Under the pieces are notes generated by a model. It was not told the DNA's origin and ran no database searches. It saw nothing but the letters and a program-made list of their open reading frames with translations. 64,000 nt of DNA from Amyelois transitella. Lineage: Eukaryota; Arthropoda; Insecta; Lepidoptera; Pyralidae. The stretch's first letter is position 1. Each line of letters begins with the position of its first letter. Made by a program: the position numbers and the translations under genes. This document shows, piece after piece, positions 1 through 12,000 of the stretch. The stretch is taken from positions 6,302,001 to 6,366,000 of the forward strand of contig NC_083522.1 of assembly GCF_032362555.1 (NCBI RefSeq), written 5' to 3'.

Positions 1-74
1 TAATCAGCTGGACGGATAGTAACAGGTTACTAGCCCATCGCCTAAAATAAGAATCACAAGTTTAGAAGCCTTTT
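1..74 (+). repeat. R1 interspersed repeat, partial copy
   Basis: Matches the right part of the R1 family (CAGGTTGCTAGCCCATCGCC core, then the 'gaatcccaagtttataagcc' block). The left part is missing or lies outside the window. Confidence 0.6.
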
Positions 75-104
75 AAAAAGCTAGGATCTTTAATCAGTAA
101 ACCC

Positions 105-435
105 TGCCGGTGCTCACTTACGAAGCCGAAACCTGGGTAGGTTTTTACCAAAGAATAAATTAATAAATTGATGGAGCACAAAAAAAAAAGTCTTCGACAG
201 CAAAGCAAAGTAGCAGATGTGACGAAACGAAATCCCACTTCAAATGGAAATGAGCTGGACATGTAACCCGGAAGAAAGAGCCGTCAAAAGTCCCCAGGTA
301 AGACCACAAATGCGGTGGAAAGATGTCAAATTGGATCCAGAACGCTCAATGTAGAAAGCAATGCAAAAAGTTGACGAAAGCTTATACCAAAATGGTTGAA
401 AAGGACTAAGGATGAAGATGATAATAATAATCAAT
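105..435 (+). mobile_element. Decayed 3' end of a LINE reverse transcriptase ORF
   Basis: Conceptual translation across frames shows the usual carboxy-terminal landmarks of RTE-like LINE proteins: a YEAETW stretch near 117-135, KWK(stop)AGHVTR near 240-270 and RPQMRWKDVK near 302-331, then a short ATG-rich tail. Several stops and frameshifts make it a dead fragment. Assignment to the RTE group is inferred from motif spacing only. Confidence 0.55.
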
Positions 436-699
436 TTGGCCGTAAATTGAAGTATGGATATTTAAATCGAAATCGTACGCACGTGGTGTATGTGCCAACA
501 TTAATTTATTTTCGATGATTTACAAAGATATACACGAGTGTGTTGATAGGGTCAACAACCGCCTGGCTCCGGTCCCCACTTAAATCATATTCAGCTTTAT
601 TTGCATTTCTACCACTGGATTTAATGCTGATACGACAGCACAGACGACAGGTCAAACTAGCTTCGTTATTTTTATTTGTAGGTTTTTATTTATAGGTTA

Positions 700-900
700 T
701 CTGTTTTTATGGTGAAGGAAAACATCGTGAGGAAATCTGCACATGCAGGCTACTGGATGACCAAAACGAGTTTGATTCTTCTGCAAACGTCAAGAGTCAC
801 TTCGTGTAAATTTATTACTCCAGGATTGTGTTCACAGGCTTACACACCGGTCCTCTCCAAGAGAAGTGATGTGAGGAAGGATGAATCTCACAACTTTCGT
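700..900 (-). repeat. R3 interspersed repeat copy
   Basis: Reverse-strand copy of the family seen at 7425, 14195, 24255, 38345, 56190 and 60365. It contains the 'aaacatcgtgaggaaatctgcacat' type block (capped here) and the 'gtcacttcgtgt' block. The 112-codon open frame across it is not a gene. Confidence 0.55.
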
Positions 901-2339
901 TCGATATTCTTGATACTTAATTTCTCAACGTTAATAGAGGTAAATAAAATAATGCGTGTACGTATAAAAAGTTACAAACATTCGCAAAGTTTAAAACAAT
1001 ATATTTTACCACCGTACCGCATTACGATAGAGCTTCACTATGCCTAAAACTTTAATAACTTTATTCATATACATATATTTATAATTTTCGTTTTGGTTAC
1101 TTGTTTATTTATATAGATCCGTTTGAAGCCAGCCAGACTATTTTTTAAAATAAAAATGTTATTTAATAATAACAATCTTCGCATCGAACGAAACCGGATT
1201 AATATTTTGCGCAGTAAACATCTTTCGAATTCAACATTGTGCCCAAAAGGATCCAAAATAACGTTACTATTTAAAAATAAAAAAACTTGATGGACGAGAA
1301 AAATGAAATCGCTAAAATTGAGACGTCCATGTTTGGTTGTGGCTCGCAGTCGCAGGCGCATGAAAAGTGGCGTCTGGTGGTCGTCTAGCACGGCCGGCGA
1401 GTCGTGACTCATACACTGGAATCCGACCGAATACGGGTCTGGTACCTTCACTGTTAGAAGTCTAAATGCCGAAAGTATTTTGTAGTTTTCTATGAAAAAT
1501 GTCAAAAAAGGAACGAAAGTCATGAAAGGAGGATCAGTTAAAAAACTGTATTTTATTAAGTTATTTAAATCACTTTATATACTTACGTAAATAACCTAAT
1601 AAGACATTTTTTCATTACATTTAATTACTTAACATTTAATAAAAGAATTGTCAAACGTCCAATTACCTAATATTCTCTTAAGAGGAAAATAATATATCAA
1701 AACTAAACAATCGTTTTACCTTGTGAGTAGCACTGTACGGATCTGCTCCAGCGCAGCGCATAATTATGATATTACTTTTAATATTTCAAAAGTAAATCAC
1801 GGGAAGGCTTATAAAACTTGTGATTCTTATTTTGGGCTAACTAAAACGTGACCTTTGAGACTTAACATGTCACTGAAAAATTTATCATACTGCTTAAATT
1901 ATCAATACTTTTACCTAAAATGTTTCTTACATTATATGTACTGATATATATAAATATACAAAACTCCATCAGGAAAACATGAAGTGTAATCACAGTATTT
2001 TTTTTCACATTTTGTTTATGTACTTTTCTAAGCGATTATACCGCGCAGGCGCATCTGCTCTAATGTTTAGTCTGCGAGTGAACATTTTATTACATAGTAG
2101 ACGAAGGTTCCGCTTTCTGAGATGTATTTTTGAGGCTAGCCGACTGGAGTAAATATACACCTAGAATTAGTATATATGGTCGTTTTATGACGCTGGTGGA
2201 TGTTTTCGTTTATTAAGTCCGATTTAAATACGTTTTCCCGATTGATTGAGAGCTGCGTTGCTAAAAATGTTAGCACGCATTTTTCTTTGCTCTATAATGA
2301 AGGAGTTGCCAGACCGACACACGGGGCAAAAAAAAATAT

Positions 2340-2405
2340 ATAAAAATAATATTTATTGTCAAAATAGAATACATGGTATCACTTATTGATGTCAAACTTC
2401 ACATA
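2340..2405 (-). repeat. R6 repeat fragment
   Basis: Shares the 'gtatcacttattgatgtcaa' block with copies at 60067 and (opposite strand) 51600. It resembles a short 3' end of a retroelement. Confidence 0.45.
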
Positions 2406-2794
2406 TAATTAAAGATAGCGAACTCTATTTGTTGGCCTTTCGCTGGCCCTTAGTGTACCCGGACTGAAACTAACTACGATCATTCCCATTTTACCAGTTG
2501 AACCTCTCTTCTCTCTTCTGGGCCTGAAGTATTCTTACCTTCATTTTTCTTTCCACTTTGTCCAATCAACAGCAATTTCAGTTTTAAGACAATTGGCACG
2601 CATATCATCTACAGCGACGTCAAGATTGTCTTCTGCCTACAGGCATGCATACAAGATACATCTTCATCACGATGACGTACATATCCGAATAAACTTTAGC
2701 TGTTTTAACAGGGGTTTAAACAGGGAAATAATATGATTGATGTCCGCCGATTACTACTTACTACCAAATCATCCTTGGAAATTTTATGGATGAA

Positions 2795-2850
2795 ATGAAG
2801 TGTGAATTAGAAGTGAAAGATAGGTCTTTCGCTTCTAATTCACACTTCAT
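2795..2850. repeat. Foldback: 26-bp arms, 4-nt loop, one mismatch
   Basis: Arms 2795-2820 and 2825-2850 are reverse complements with one mismatch, around a TAGG loop. No repeat family or coding exon accounts for it. Confidence 0.9.
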
Positions 2851-3096
2851 TGTGTAGGACTACCTAGACATAATAAAATTTCATCAAAAATGTGAAAAGA
2901 AGTTTTTAGTACCTACCTACGTTACATAATATCCCTCAGTAGCGCTAATGCTAGTCGCAAAACATCATGAGAGCATGATATAAAATTCTTGAAATCGATA
3001 TGGATATAGTCATCGTCCTTCGGGTGTTAGTAACCTAGACTATAAGCAGTATGTTCTTAATTGATTCATTTATTTAGTGAATTATTTTGTCAACAG

Positions 3097-6000
3097 CCGG
3101 TATCTGCTGGTCGGGGATGGAGCGCGGCGGGCGTTGCAGTTCGGTGGTGGCGCTGCGCGTGGGCCGCGCGGAGTGCTGCGCGGGCGCCGCTCGCTCGCCC
3201 GCCGCTTGGAGCCCGCGCGATCTCGACAGTGGCGAGATCTTCTTCTACAAGGCGCTTTCTGGAGGCGTGCCGTGTACAGCATGCGCTGGTTAGATAAGCT
3301 TAATTTAAAAAAAAAATCAAGTGCTTAGCAGGCCACGTGCATTGTAGGAGCCCATATAGGACGATGGTAACTAAGGAAATATTATTTTCAATCAAATTTG
3401 TATGAAATTTTACTTTTCCGAGTACATTTTATAAAGTTCACAAAAGTTACATGTTATTCAGCTCTTATAGTTTTCCTTTAAACTTTATTATATATACTGT
3501 GGCTGTAATTATAATACTTCTAAAAGTGATGTCCTCCTTTATGAAGAGGTCTCCAGGTCACAACATTACCCAGACATTATTTCAATTACTATCCATGGCT
3601 TATAGTATTTATACTTTTCTAGCGCAATATGTGCTACAACCAAAGGCATTATGTAAAAAAGGTACAGTCGTAAAACAAAAGATAAGGACATTGAAACGAA
3701 ATTGAGGTACATTACGTAAGGAAGTGATACGGTTAGAATACAGTGTAATCCATATTAAAGCATGCAGTGTTAGACAAACTGATAAATCGTCATAACAATC
3801 AAGCCAGGGCATCGACCGATAAATGAACGCTGTGAAATCAAGAGAAATGTTTGGCACACTGACAAAAATGTGATTTTAAAGAATACCTACACAAATAATT
3901 TAGTTTTTCTTGGACTAGTCAAATTTTACAACAATATACTTGGTTCTCTTTACAAATATGGTGTTTCATAAGCATTTTTAAAGGACTGATGAAATGAAAT
4001 TAATCTCAGTATAATTTTATACATATCCCAGCCCAGATTCTTGGCAGAAAAATTTTACTTCCAATACTCAGACCGATCAGCTCAACCAATTTATATGGAG
4101 GATTAAAAGTTTTTGTTAACTTACGAATAACAAATCACCTGTTTTTAAACGGTCAAAGAACTAATGACAAGAACTGAACCCATTATACAATAAACGCAGA
4201 ATCAGTCAAAAATTAACAAACGTACCACATGTACTTGTTACGGAGTAAACAGAGTCAAAACTCTCGCAAAGACTGAAAGGGCACGTTCAGGCCAGTTGTA
4301 TGTCTTAATGATAGAATTGAGATGGAAATAGTTCCAAAGTTGGACCACCGCCCAAACGAAGAATCCCAAGATTAATAGTAGGTATATCCCTTAGTCGCCT
4401 ATTATTATCATCCATGGGGTGAGGGTGAGTGATTTTGTTCTAAAGTGTCGGAAACCATACCGCAAAATTTACAAACTTTTCAACAATCAACAATGAGACG
4501 GAAATAGCGTACAAAATGAAATTCATTGGAACCTATTCTCAAACCAAATCTTCACTAATATTTGTGTTTGTGCGTCAAAAGGAAAATCCGTATTGAATTC
4601 ACCTGAAGCTATTGAGGCTTGTGCCAAGATGCATCGGGAGCTGCGAAATTTAACGTGAAATTGGAACAGAATTTTACGTAGGCAGCCGGAATTTCTGCAC
4701 ACAAATATAACAGTACCGTTTGTTTGCTATGCATGAATGAATTCGTCCACATGAGATTCGCAAACATGCGTTGTTTACTAAAATTGTGGAAAAAAAGTAT
4801 AAAAATAATGTGATGCACAAGTGAAAAAGAAGCGACGCAGATATTCGTTTGTAGCAAGAATGAATAAGTTACCTTAGAAATAAAATGTCATGATAGAATA
4901 GAATGACATAAGGAGAGATAGAGTTATTCTATTGTATTCTCTGCGTAAGCACATCCCAAACTGCCTTGGTAGTGACGTGCATTCCACAAAGATAAATAAA
5001 TAGTACCTAGTTACCCTGAACTTTCCTAAACTTATGAATTTAACTAGTAATCAATCATGAATTTCTTACACACAATACGCCTCTTTCCCTGAGACAAAAG
5101 CAGAGACTATACATCTCACTTGCAACTATTCTTACATACTACTTACTTATTTGATCAAAGTATGTAAGTTTGTCAAGGCCTTCCCTTCTAATGATTCCAT
5201 TTACATCAAAAGTTTATCAACTTTTTAATTTCTTTCAATAGAATCTTGCGCCGGGGTATCGTGTGGCTCCGGCCGGCGGTGCGTAGTCCGGGGCGGTCGA
5301 GCGCGGTGCGTGTGCGCAGCGGCGTGCCGCCGTGTGGGTTCCGTGTGCGGCACCGACGGCAAGACCTACCCGTCTCTCTGTCGTCTCCGACGGCGGGCCT
5401 GCCGGAGACCGGCCAAACATCTCAGCATGGACTACCCTGGACCGTGTCAAGGTTTGACATAGATCTTTATAATGTATGTACGTCTTCTATTCTTGAAGGC
5501 TTCCGTGGCGCAGCGGTAGTCCCGGTTTCGAATCTCGGCCGGAACATGATGAGAAACGAACTTTTTCTAATTGGTCTGGGTCTTGGATGTGTATCTTTAT
5601 AAGTTTTTTTTTTAAATAAAGTATCTCGAAATATGAGACTCGAGACTAAGGTAGAGATTTGGTTATGGACCTGTCTCCTTTTTCGGTCATTTATGCATCG
5701 CGCACGCGCGGCTCTGTTTTTATCACGCAAAAAACTAGCTGTTTCGCTTTTTAATATGACGTGGAACGGGCCAAAAATAATGGGGTCTGGAGAAAATTAT
5801 ACTATTATCTTTTCTTCGTGCTGTTGTTCGTTTATTAGCCAACGTATGGAATTAAATTGAACTTACTGTTACCACCATGAGGTCTCTTTTACTGCCGCAA
5901 GCAGAGTGTGAACTTAATCATATAAGACTATTTTATTTTATAAGTAAGCCCACTTACTGTATTTCTTACTAAATATATATAGAGATACTGCCGATAAAAC

Positions 6001-9000
6001 AACAATCACATGACTTTTCATTCAAGAAAATGTGTGGGATTAAGTGACTGATGTGATCACCTTTTATTATTATTCTCATATAATGTATTCGTTTTCCAAG
6101 ATTTGTCATGGAGTAGTCAAGACTAGAATAAACAAAATAATTATTTTCATATCTACTAGACTTACATCGACGATCAGCGTTTTTCACGGCATCATTAAAG
6201 ATGCATTAGGTGACTGCACACGTTATTACAGCGCCTAATACAAGATGAGACAATGAGTTTTATTTGTGTACTTTGTATAATGGTTTTTCTGAGACTTTGT
6301 ATGTGCAATATTCTTTTTTAATTCGCGCAGGAATATCAGGATTACTTGTTGCTTTTCTTCATTGGCCAAGGAAAACACATAATCTAGTAGTTGAAAAGTT
6401 TACACTGACAGAAGAGTTTCGTCATTTTAACGTGTTTCTAATTGCGCCTTCCCCCACTGTTCTTCGGGGCCTGGGGCCAATAACTGCAAAGATAAAAACG
6501 TTTATAAATATATAAAAATAGAAAGCATAGATTCAAAAATAAATTTTTAAAACATATTTTTCTAAGATTTGCATTATGAACTTTCTCCCACCTTGTAAAT
6601 TATTTAGTTTTCTTATGGTTATATAGTATTAATTGATTTTAAATAATGTAATTTAATTATAGTGATTTTTTAACATAATTACATTATATTTTGATTTAAT
6701 AAATAGGTTTTGTTAATATTTTATATGGATTAACAAATCTAACAAGGTTTTTTTTAATTAATTTATTTAACGCGTTGATATCTTTTGTAGGTCGTAAAAT
6801 ATATTATCTCATTTTAAATTATCATACATTTTGACGTAATTTTTATTTACCTTGCAAATTAAGATATGAAGAATAAAAAGAAAAAAAATTAAGAACTTCT
6901 TAGGTTAAAAAACGTATACAATGATATCACGCTAAATCAATTTTATATAAACCTCTTGCGTTACTGAAGACAATGTAAAACCGAAAATTTTGGACATAGT
7001 GGCATCCATAAAATGTATACTATACCTTTGGAAGTGTACAAGACCTACAAATATAACATTTCTCATACTTTCGCATAAAAGTATTTCAAATTGGTATTTT
7101 AGGTTTTAATTGTGAAAGGTTAGTATAACTATTATATTCACTTGCCTAGCAACTATATCGGCCTAGCAACATGGCAATAAAGCCCGCCAACTGACGGCTG
7201 TTTAAAGCCCATCAAACTTAAAGCTAATGAAACTTTACAAGCTCATTAAGGCTGGTTTGAGCCACACACTTCTTGAACTTTATCTAGGATTTTGTAAGCA
7301 GTAACTGTTTTTTCTGTGGCGACTTGTTCTTTTCTATTCTTTTCTTAAAGATTTTTCTTCTCTCACAATTCAAGAATGGTACCTATAAATATACATACCT
7401 ACCTACATTCAAAAACGTAATTAAGTATTCTTCCTCCTGGCTTAAGTCCCGGTTGCATCCTCACCACTCTGAAAAGGAGTCAGGAGTATATCTTTGACCA
7501 TAGATCCTGGATCCGACCTCCGCAACCTTTGCAGTTAAACCTAACCCGTATTAGATCGATCATGGTTACACATACAGTTACCTGAATGTGCAGCTTTCCT
7601 GACGATGTTTTCCTCGTTTTTGTACCGTACCTCACTAGAATGTTTGGGTATGTATGTGGCAGACTGTACATGGGTACATGTAAATATTAGCTATATAAAT
7701 ACCCTGGTATGTGTTCACAATGATTGCCCGTGGCATAGGATGGCAATGCTCAGGCGAGTCACGAGCCTCACGACCGCACTATCGCCCGTCTAGCCGAGCG
7801 TCTGCGCATGTGCACACAATGGCGCCATTTTCATTTTCGCGTCACACATGCGTCACATGCTTATTTCCCACGATTGGCTAGGCGGGAATAGTATGAGACC
7901 ATAGAAATGGAATGATTGTAAAGCAACAAAAGATTTGAAATAATGTGTCGTCGTCTTGAATTGAACACCGCTTTTTCGCACTGTCAAATAAATCTCATAA
8001 TTGGGATAGAATATATAAAGATGTGACAACCATCAGTTACGACCAACACGTACCACTTTGTAGTCTTAGATATATCATTCCGAATTTTAAGGATAAGAAA
8101 GACATCCATCTGAATAAACGTAAACCATATAAGTATAGTCTATTTCCCTTGTGGGGCAGTCCGAGCCAACAATCTCGAAAAGACTAAAAGGCCACGTTCA
8201 GCTGTATGGCTTCATGATGGAATTGAGATTCAAAATGTGGCAAGTTGCTAGCCCATCGCCTACAAGAGGAATCCCAAGTTTATACGCCTTTTACGACATT
8301 CATCGGAAAGACACATGTTTAAACGTTGGCTCTTTGATAACTGGTGACTTTATTTAATCCAAAATAAACAAATTCGGTTACAAGCATCGCTAGTCAGTAC
8401 TTTGTTTGTGTAAAATGCGGAGTCGGGCGCCTCGGCCCGCAGTCGCCGCTGCAGCCGCCGCTTCCACACCTATCTTTCTCCACGATTGTTTTCCACCGGA
8501 GCATTAATCGTAGATGCCTTAATGACTGGCCACTCCCCTACTATCGTATAGCTTTGTAAATGGCTCGGTTCGCTACATCTCTATTGGAATCAGGACTCAG
8601 TAATGGCTCATTGCGATGCCCGATACGTCTGGCCGTCTCGCCTCGGGTGCTCGCATGTGAATGAGAACTCATTACCATAAGTTTTCGAATACTATCTTAA
8701 CGGCCTTTTTGAAAATTCGAAAGCGTAAGGAAATAATAGAGATAATGCGTATTTATGGATGTACTTACCGAGAGCGGATGTATTCATATTAATTGTGCAT
8801 TTAAATAACAAATGGGAATAAGTACAGAAAACGTTACCGACGTGCCTGCAAGTAGATTTGGAATACGGTATTCCCAGCACGTCTGTCTTAGGCGTAATAT
8901 TTATGCCTAGGTGAGTTCGATGCCTGGGTGGTCATAGAATTCACTTGTAGTTCAACAACAAATCAAATGGATTGAAATAAATTATTATAACTTTTTTGTA

Positions 9001-12000
9001 TATGACATCTTATAGTGACGTTTGTAATAAGCATTTCGCTTGATTCGAGTCATGTCTGTTTGATTTATCTAAATTATTACCTGTTAAACTTCACCACAGT
9101 GCTGTATTTTAGGTGATTGCTTAAAAAGCTGAAGAACTGTTGTGATAGCAACCTAATCGGGCGCTGTAGTTATTTAATTTGTAGATTTACAAATCTCAAA
9201 AGTTCCTTTACGACTTGAATCTTGTATTATATTATTGCAGTAATTGTTTTTATCCTTTCCCACCACACAACAAACCGTAAGTGCACATGAATATTTTAAT
9301 TAAACGCCGTCAATTCAGAAACGATATTGCGTCAGTAAAGACGATAGCGTCGCGTCATAATTTTCGCAAACTCGTTCCATTATTAAACTTACTAAAAAAA
9401 TATTAAACTTATGTTCGAGAACCGCTGGTAAGCGCCAGCAGGATGTCATCGGCGAATGCAGAAGAGTGCAATTACGCGGCGGACGCAAAACCGGCCTGGG
9501 ACGTGCCGAGCTCGAATCAATGGGGATATGTTACGAACTTACGAGTAAAAGTCACTACCCTTTTCATAAACGACACTCTATCTCGAAATGCGCTTGTAAT
9601 TTCGAGTTCGGTGCACGAGTTATCGCGGTATTTAAAATCGATTCTGAGTGGTTATGTTATTTCTAATCATCCTATGTACTAGAATATTATTTATTCCTTA
9701 GCTTCATGTTATTGAAGAGCTCTTTCAGACACACTTGATCATGATTGATATGATCTGGTCGTGACAAAACTGCAGTTATAAGGACGCCAATGTACTACAA
9801 TGTACTTTAGGTTACTTTTCCGACTTTGTTCCCTTGTGATTCTTAAGTAAATATATAAACTACAAGTTAAAATAACAGAACAAACTCTTTAAGATTAAAA
9901 GTACATGAAATGGTAACTGTAATCTAAGATTTTTTTCTCATTTATTTTTATTACGTCAATCAAGTTCTTAGCAGATAAAACATTCATTATAATTTATAGA
10001 TTATGAATCAAGTCTATAACTTCACTTGCTAATCTCAACTTGCATTCATGAGTTGATAAAGACACGTCTTGCATTTCAAGTTTCTTTTGAGTACCTATGA
10101 TTAGATTTTTGCATATAAATTCTACATCACCATATACCTTAACACGTGGTTGCGCATTAACATGCATATTGTTTTAATAGGCACTGTTGTCTCTAAATTA
10201 TGGGACTTCATTTGCAATAACTCCTGAGAAAATTACGGTTTTAACTATACAAAATGTTGTATATCACATGACTGTCTGATTTATATGGTCATAAACAAAA
10301 CGTTGAAGACAAATCAATGGACTCGATAAAAATAATGGTTTTTAAATATTCATAATCCAAGGTAGGTTAGGGACCTCATCATCAGGGATGTGAGACATGA
10401 GTCGCGTCGAGTAATTTTAAGTCTATCCAGGAAAGTGTAAGTCAGGTACTTACACTCTCCTGGATAGTGGAGATTTGCGGATTTCGGACACTCCAGGAGG
10501 ACACATTCGGGACTAATACCATGAACGCCCTTCGTAACCACAGCTGCGTAACTTCATTCGTTTCTTCGAAATCTATATACTAAGATTATAAAGCTGAAGA
10601 GTTTGTTTGTTTGAACGCGCTAAACTCAGGAACTACTGGTTCGAATTGAAAAATTCTTATTGTGTCGAATAGACTATTAATCGAGGAAGGTTAAAGGCTA
10701 TATAACATCACGCTGCAACTTAAGCGAAGAAACAATGGAAAATGTGAAGAAAAAAAAACGGGGAGAATTATTCACTCTTGAGGGCTTCAAAGATGCCCAA
10801 AATAACTATTCCTCGCGGACGAAGTCGCGGGCCCAACTAGTTTAAAATAATGATATAGGATTAAAACATCGGCATCTAATCAGAAATCAAAATCGGGTAC
10901 TATCATATCGAAATATTGAAGTTACGAGATAGGTACCGTATTCATCCTACAGTCATCAAGACATTAATTATTTTTTTAAGTATAGGAAAGGAAAAGAAGG
11001 AAAGTGGCAAGTATAGGAAAACAATCAATTTGAATTCACCAAGAGTTCAAAAGACATTTTTAATGTTTGAAGAAAAATATTAAAGAAGCCTTATGCAAAA
11101 CAAAGGATGTTAAGCTGTTTAATTAGTTCATTTAGTAACCGTCTAACAGTATATTGCAAATCTCCTCGTACGGAATGAGGTCTCAGCCGTAATTTCATGA
11201 GATTATGTTATTAGCAAGGCGTCGCTATCTAAATTATTCCTCAAGTATGTAAATGTGGTAAGGTATCAGTTCTATTCTAATCGCAAAGTGTGAAGGTGTC
11301 ATAACCGCAGTCGGTCCTTGGGGCCAGACGTCCTCATTCCATGTTATGAATAACCGACACGATAATACCTCGGACCCATCGCTGTTTATGAGCTAAGGTG
11401 ACCACGAAATCCTATTTTCGTATGCTGCATTCCAATATTAACGTTTTTGTAAAATGATTAGCGTAGGCAGTACCTAGCTCAACAAGAAATTAGCGCGTTC
11501 TACAAATATTACATCAATACTTAATAATCAGTATACCTATATTTTAACAATAATTGGTAATATTGTTAAATTATGCACTTTAAATTAATAATCTAAATAA
11601 AGCAATTGCAAAAAGTTTTAGATTTATTATTATATTTATAGGCAAGTATCCCTGAATCCTAACTTTTCCGACAGGATTTGATTTGTAAAAATAAGCCAAA
11701 TTTTGAGAACCTAGCTGTGTATAGGCTTGGTGGCTTGCAAAGGTAAGTAACTTATAACTTCGACTGGTGTTCAAACTTGCTCCGCAAAGTATCAAGTCAC
11801 GAATATTTGTTTAGAATGTTGAACGTGTGGACTCGAGTGGGCACAGAGGCACAGAGCGATTGACGTGGCATAGACAAAAAGTGTTACTTTGTTGGATATA
11901 TAACATGTAAAATAAGTCTTAAAAGGCATTAACTGTAATGCACCCATTTTGTTGTCGGCCATTGTCAATCGCCTGATAAAAGGGAAATAATATAAAACAA

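Larger units (their letters stand above)
1..3096. other. Sequence upstream of the first visible follistatin exon
   Basis: No supported coding exon. It is probably follistatin intron or 5' flank, because the first visible follistatin exon at 3097 begins in phase 1 and so needs an upstream exon carrying the start codon and signal peptide. I found no ATG followed by a hydrophobic stretch and a phase-1 donor here. The region holds an R1 fragment, a decayed LINE 3' end, an R3 copy, an R6 fragment and a foldback, listed separately. Confidence 0.5.

Noticed and set aside
709-1047. 112-codon open frame
   Set aside because: Its first half is an R3 repeat copy.
1065-1523. 152-codon open frame on the minus strand
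   Set aside because: Low-complexity, AT-driven, no domain, no start context or splice partners; part of the repeat-rich upstream region.
5110-5175. Weak inverted repeat around ACTTAC...GTAAGT
   Set aside because: Short, imperfect arms with a long loop; explained better as a decayed R4 relic.
8012-8038. TATATAAA followed by an initiator-like TCAGTT in the follistatin intron
   Set aside because: Spacing of about 23 bp to the initiator is too short for a standard TATA promoter and no exon follows.
9443-9682. GC-richer open frame of 79 codons in the follistatin intron
   Set aside because: Sequence does not match any follistatin domain, lacks a clear acceptor in phase 1, and may be an old retroelement piece.
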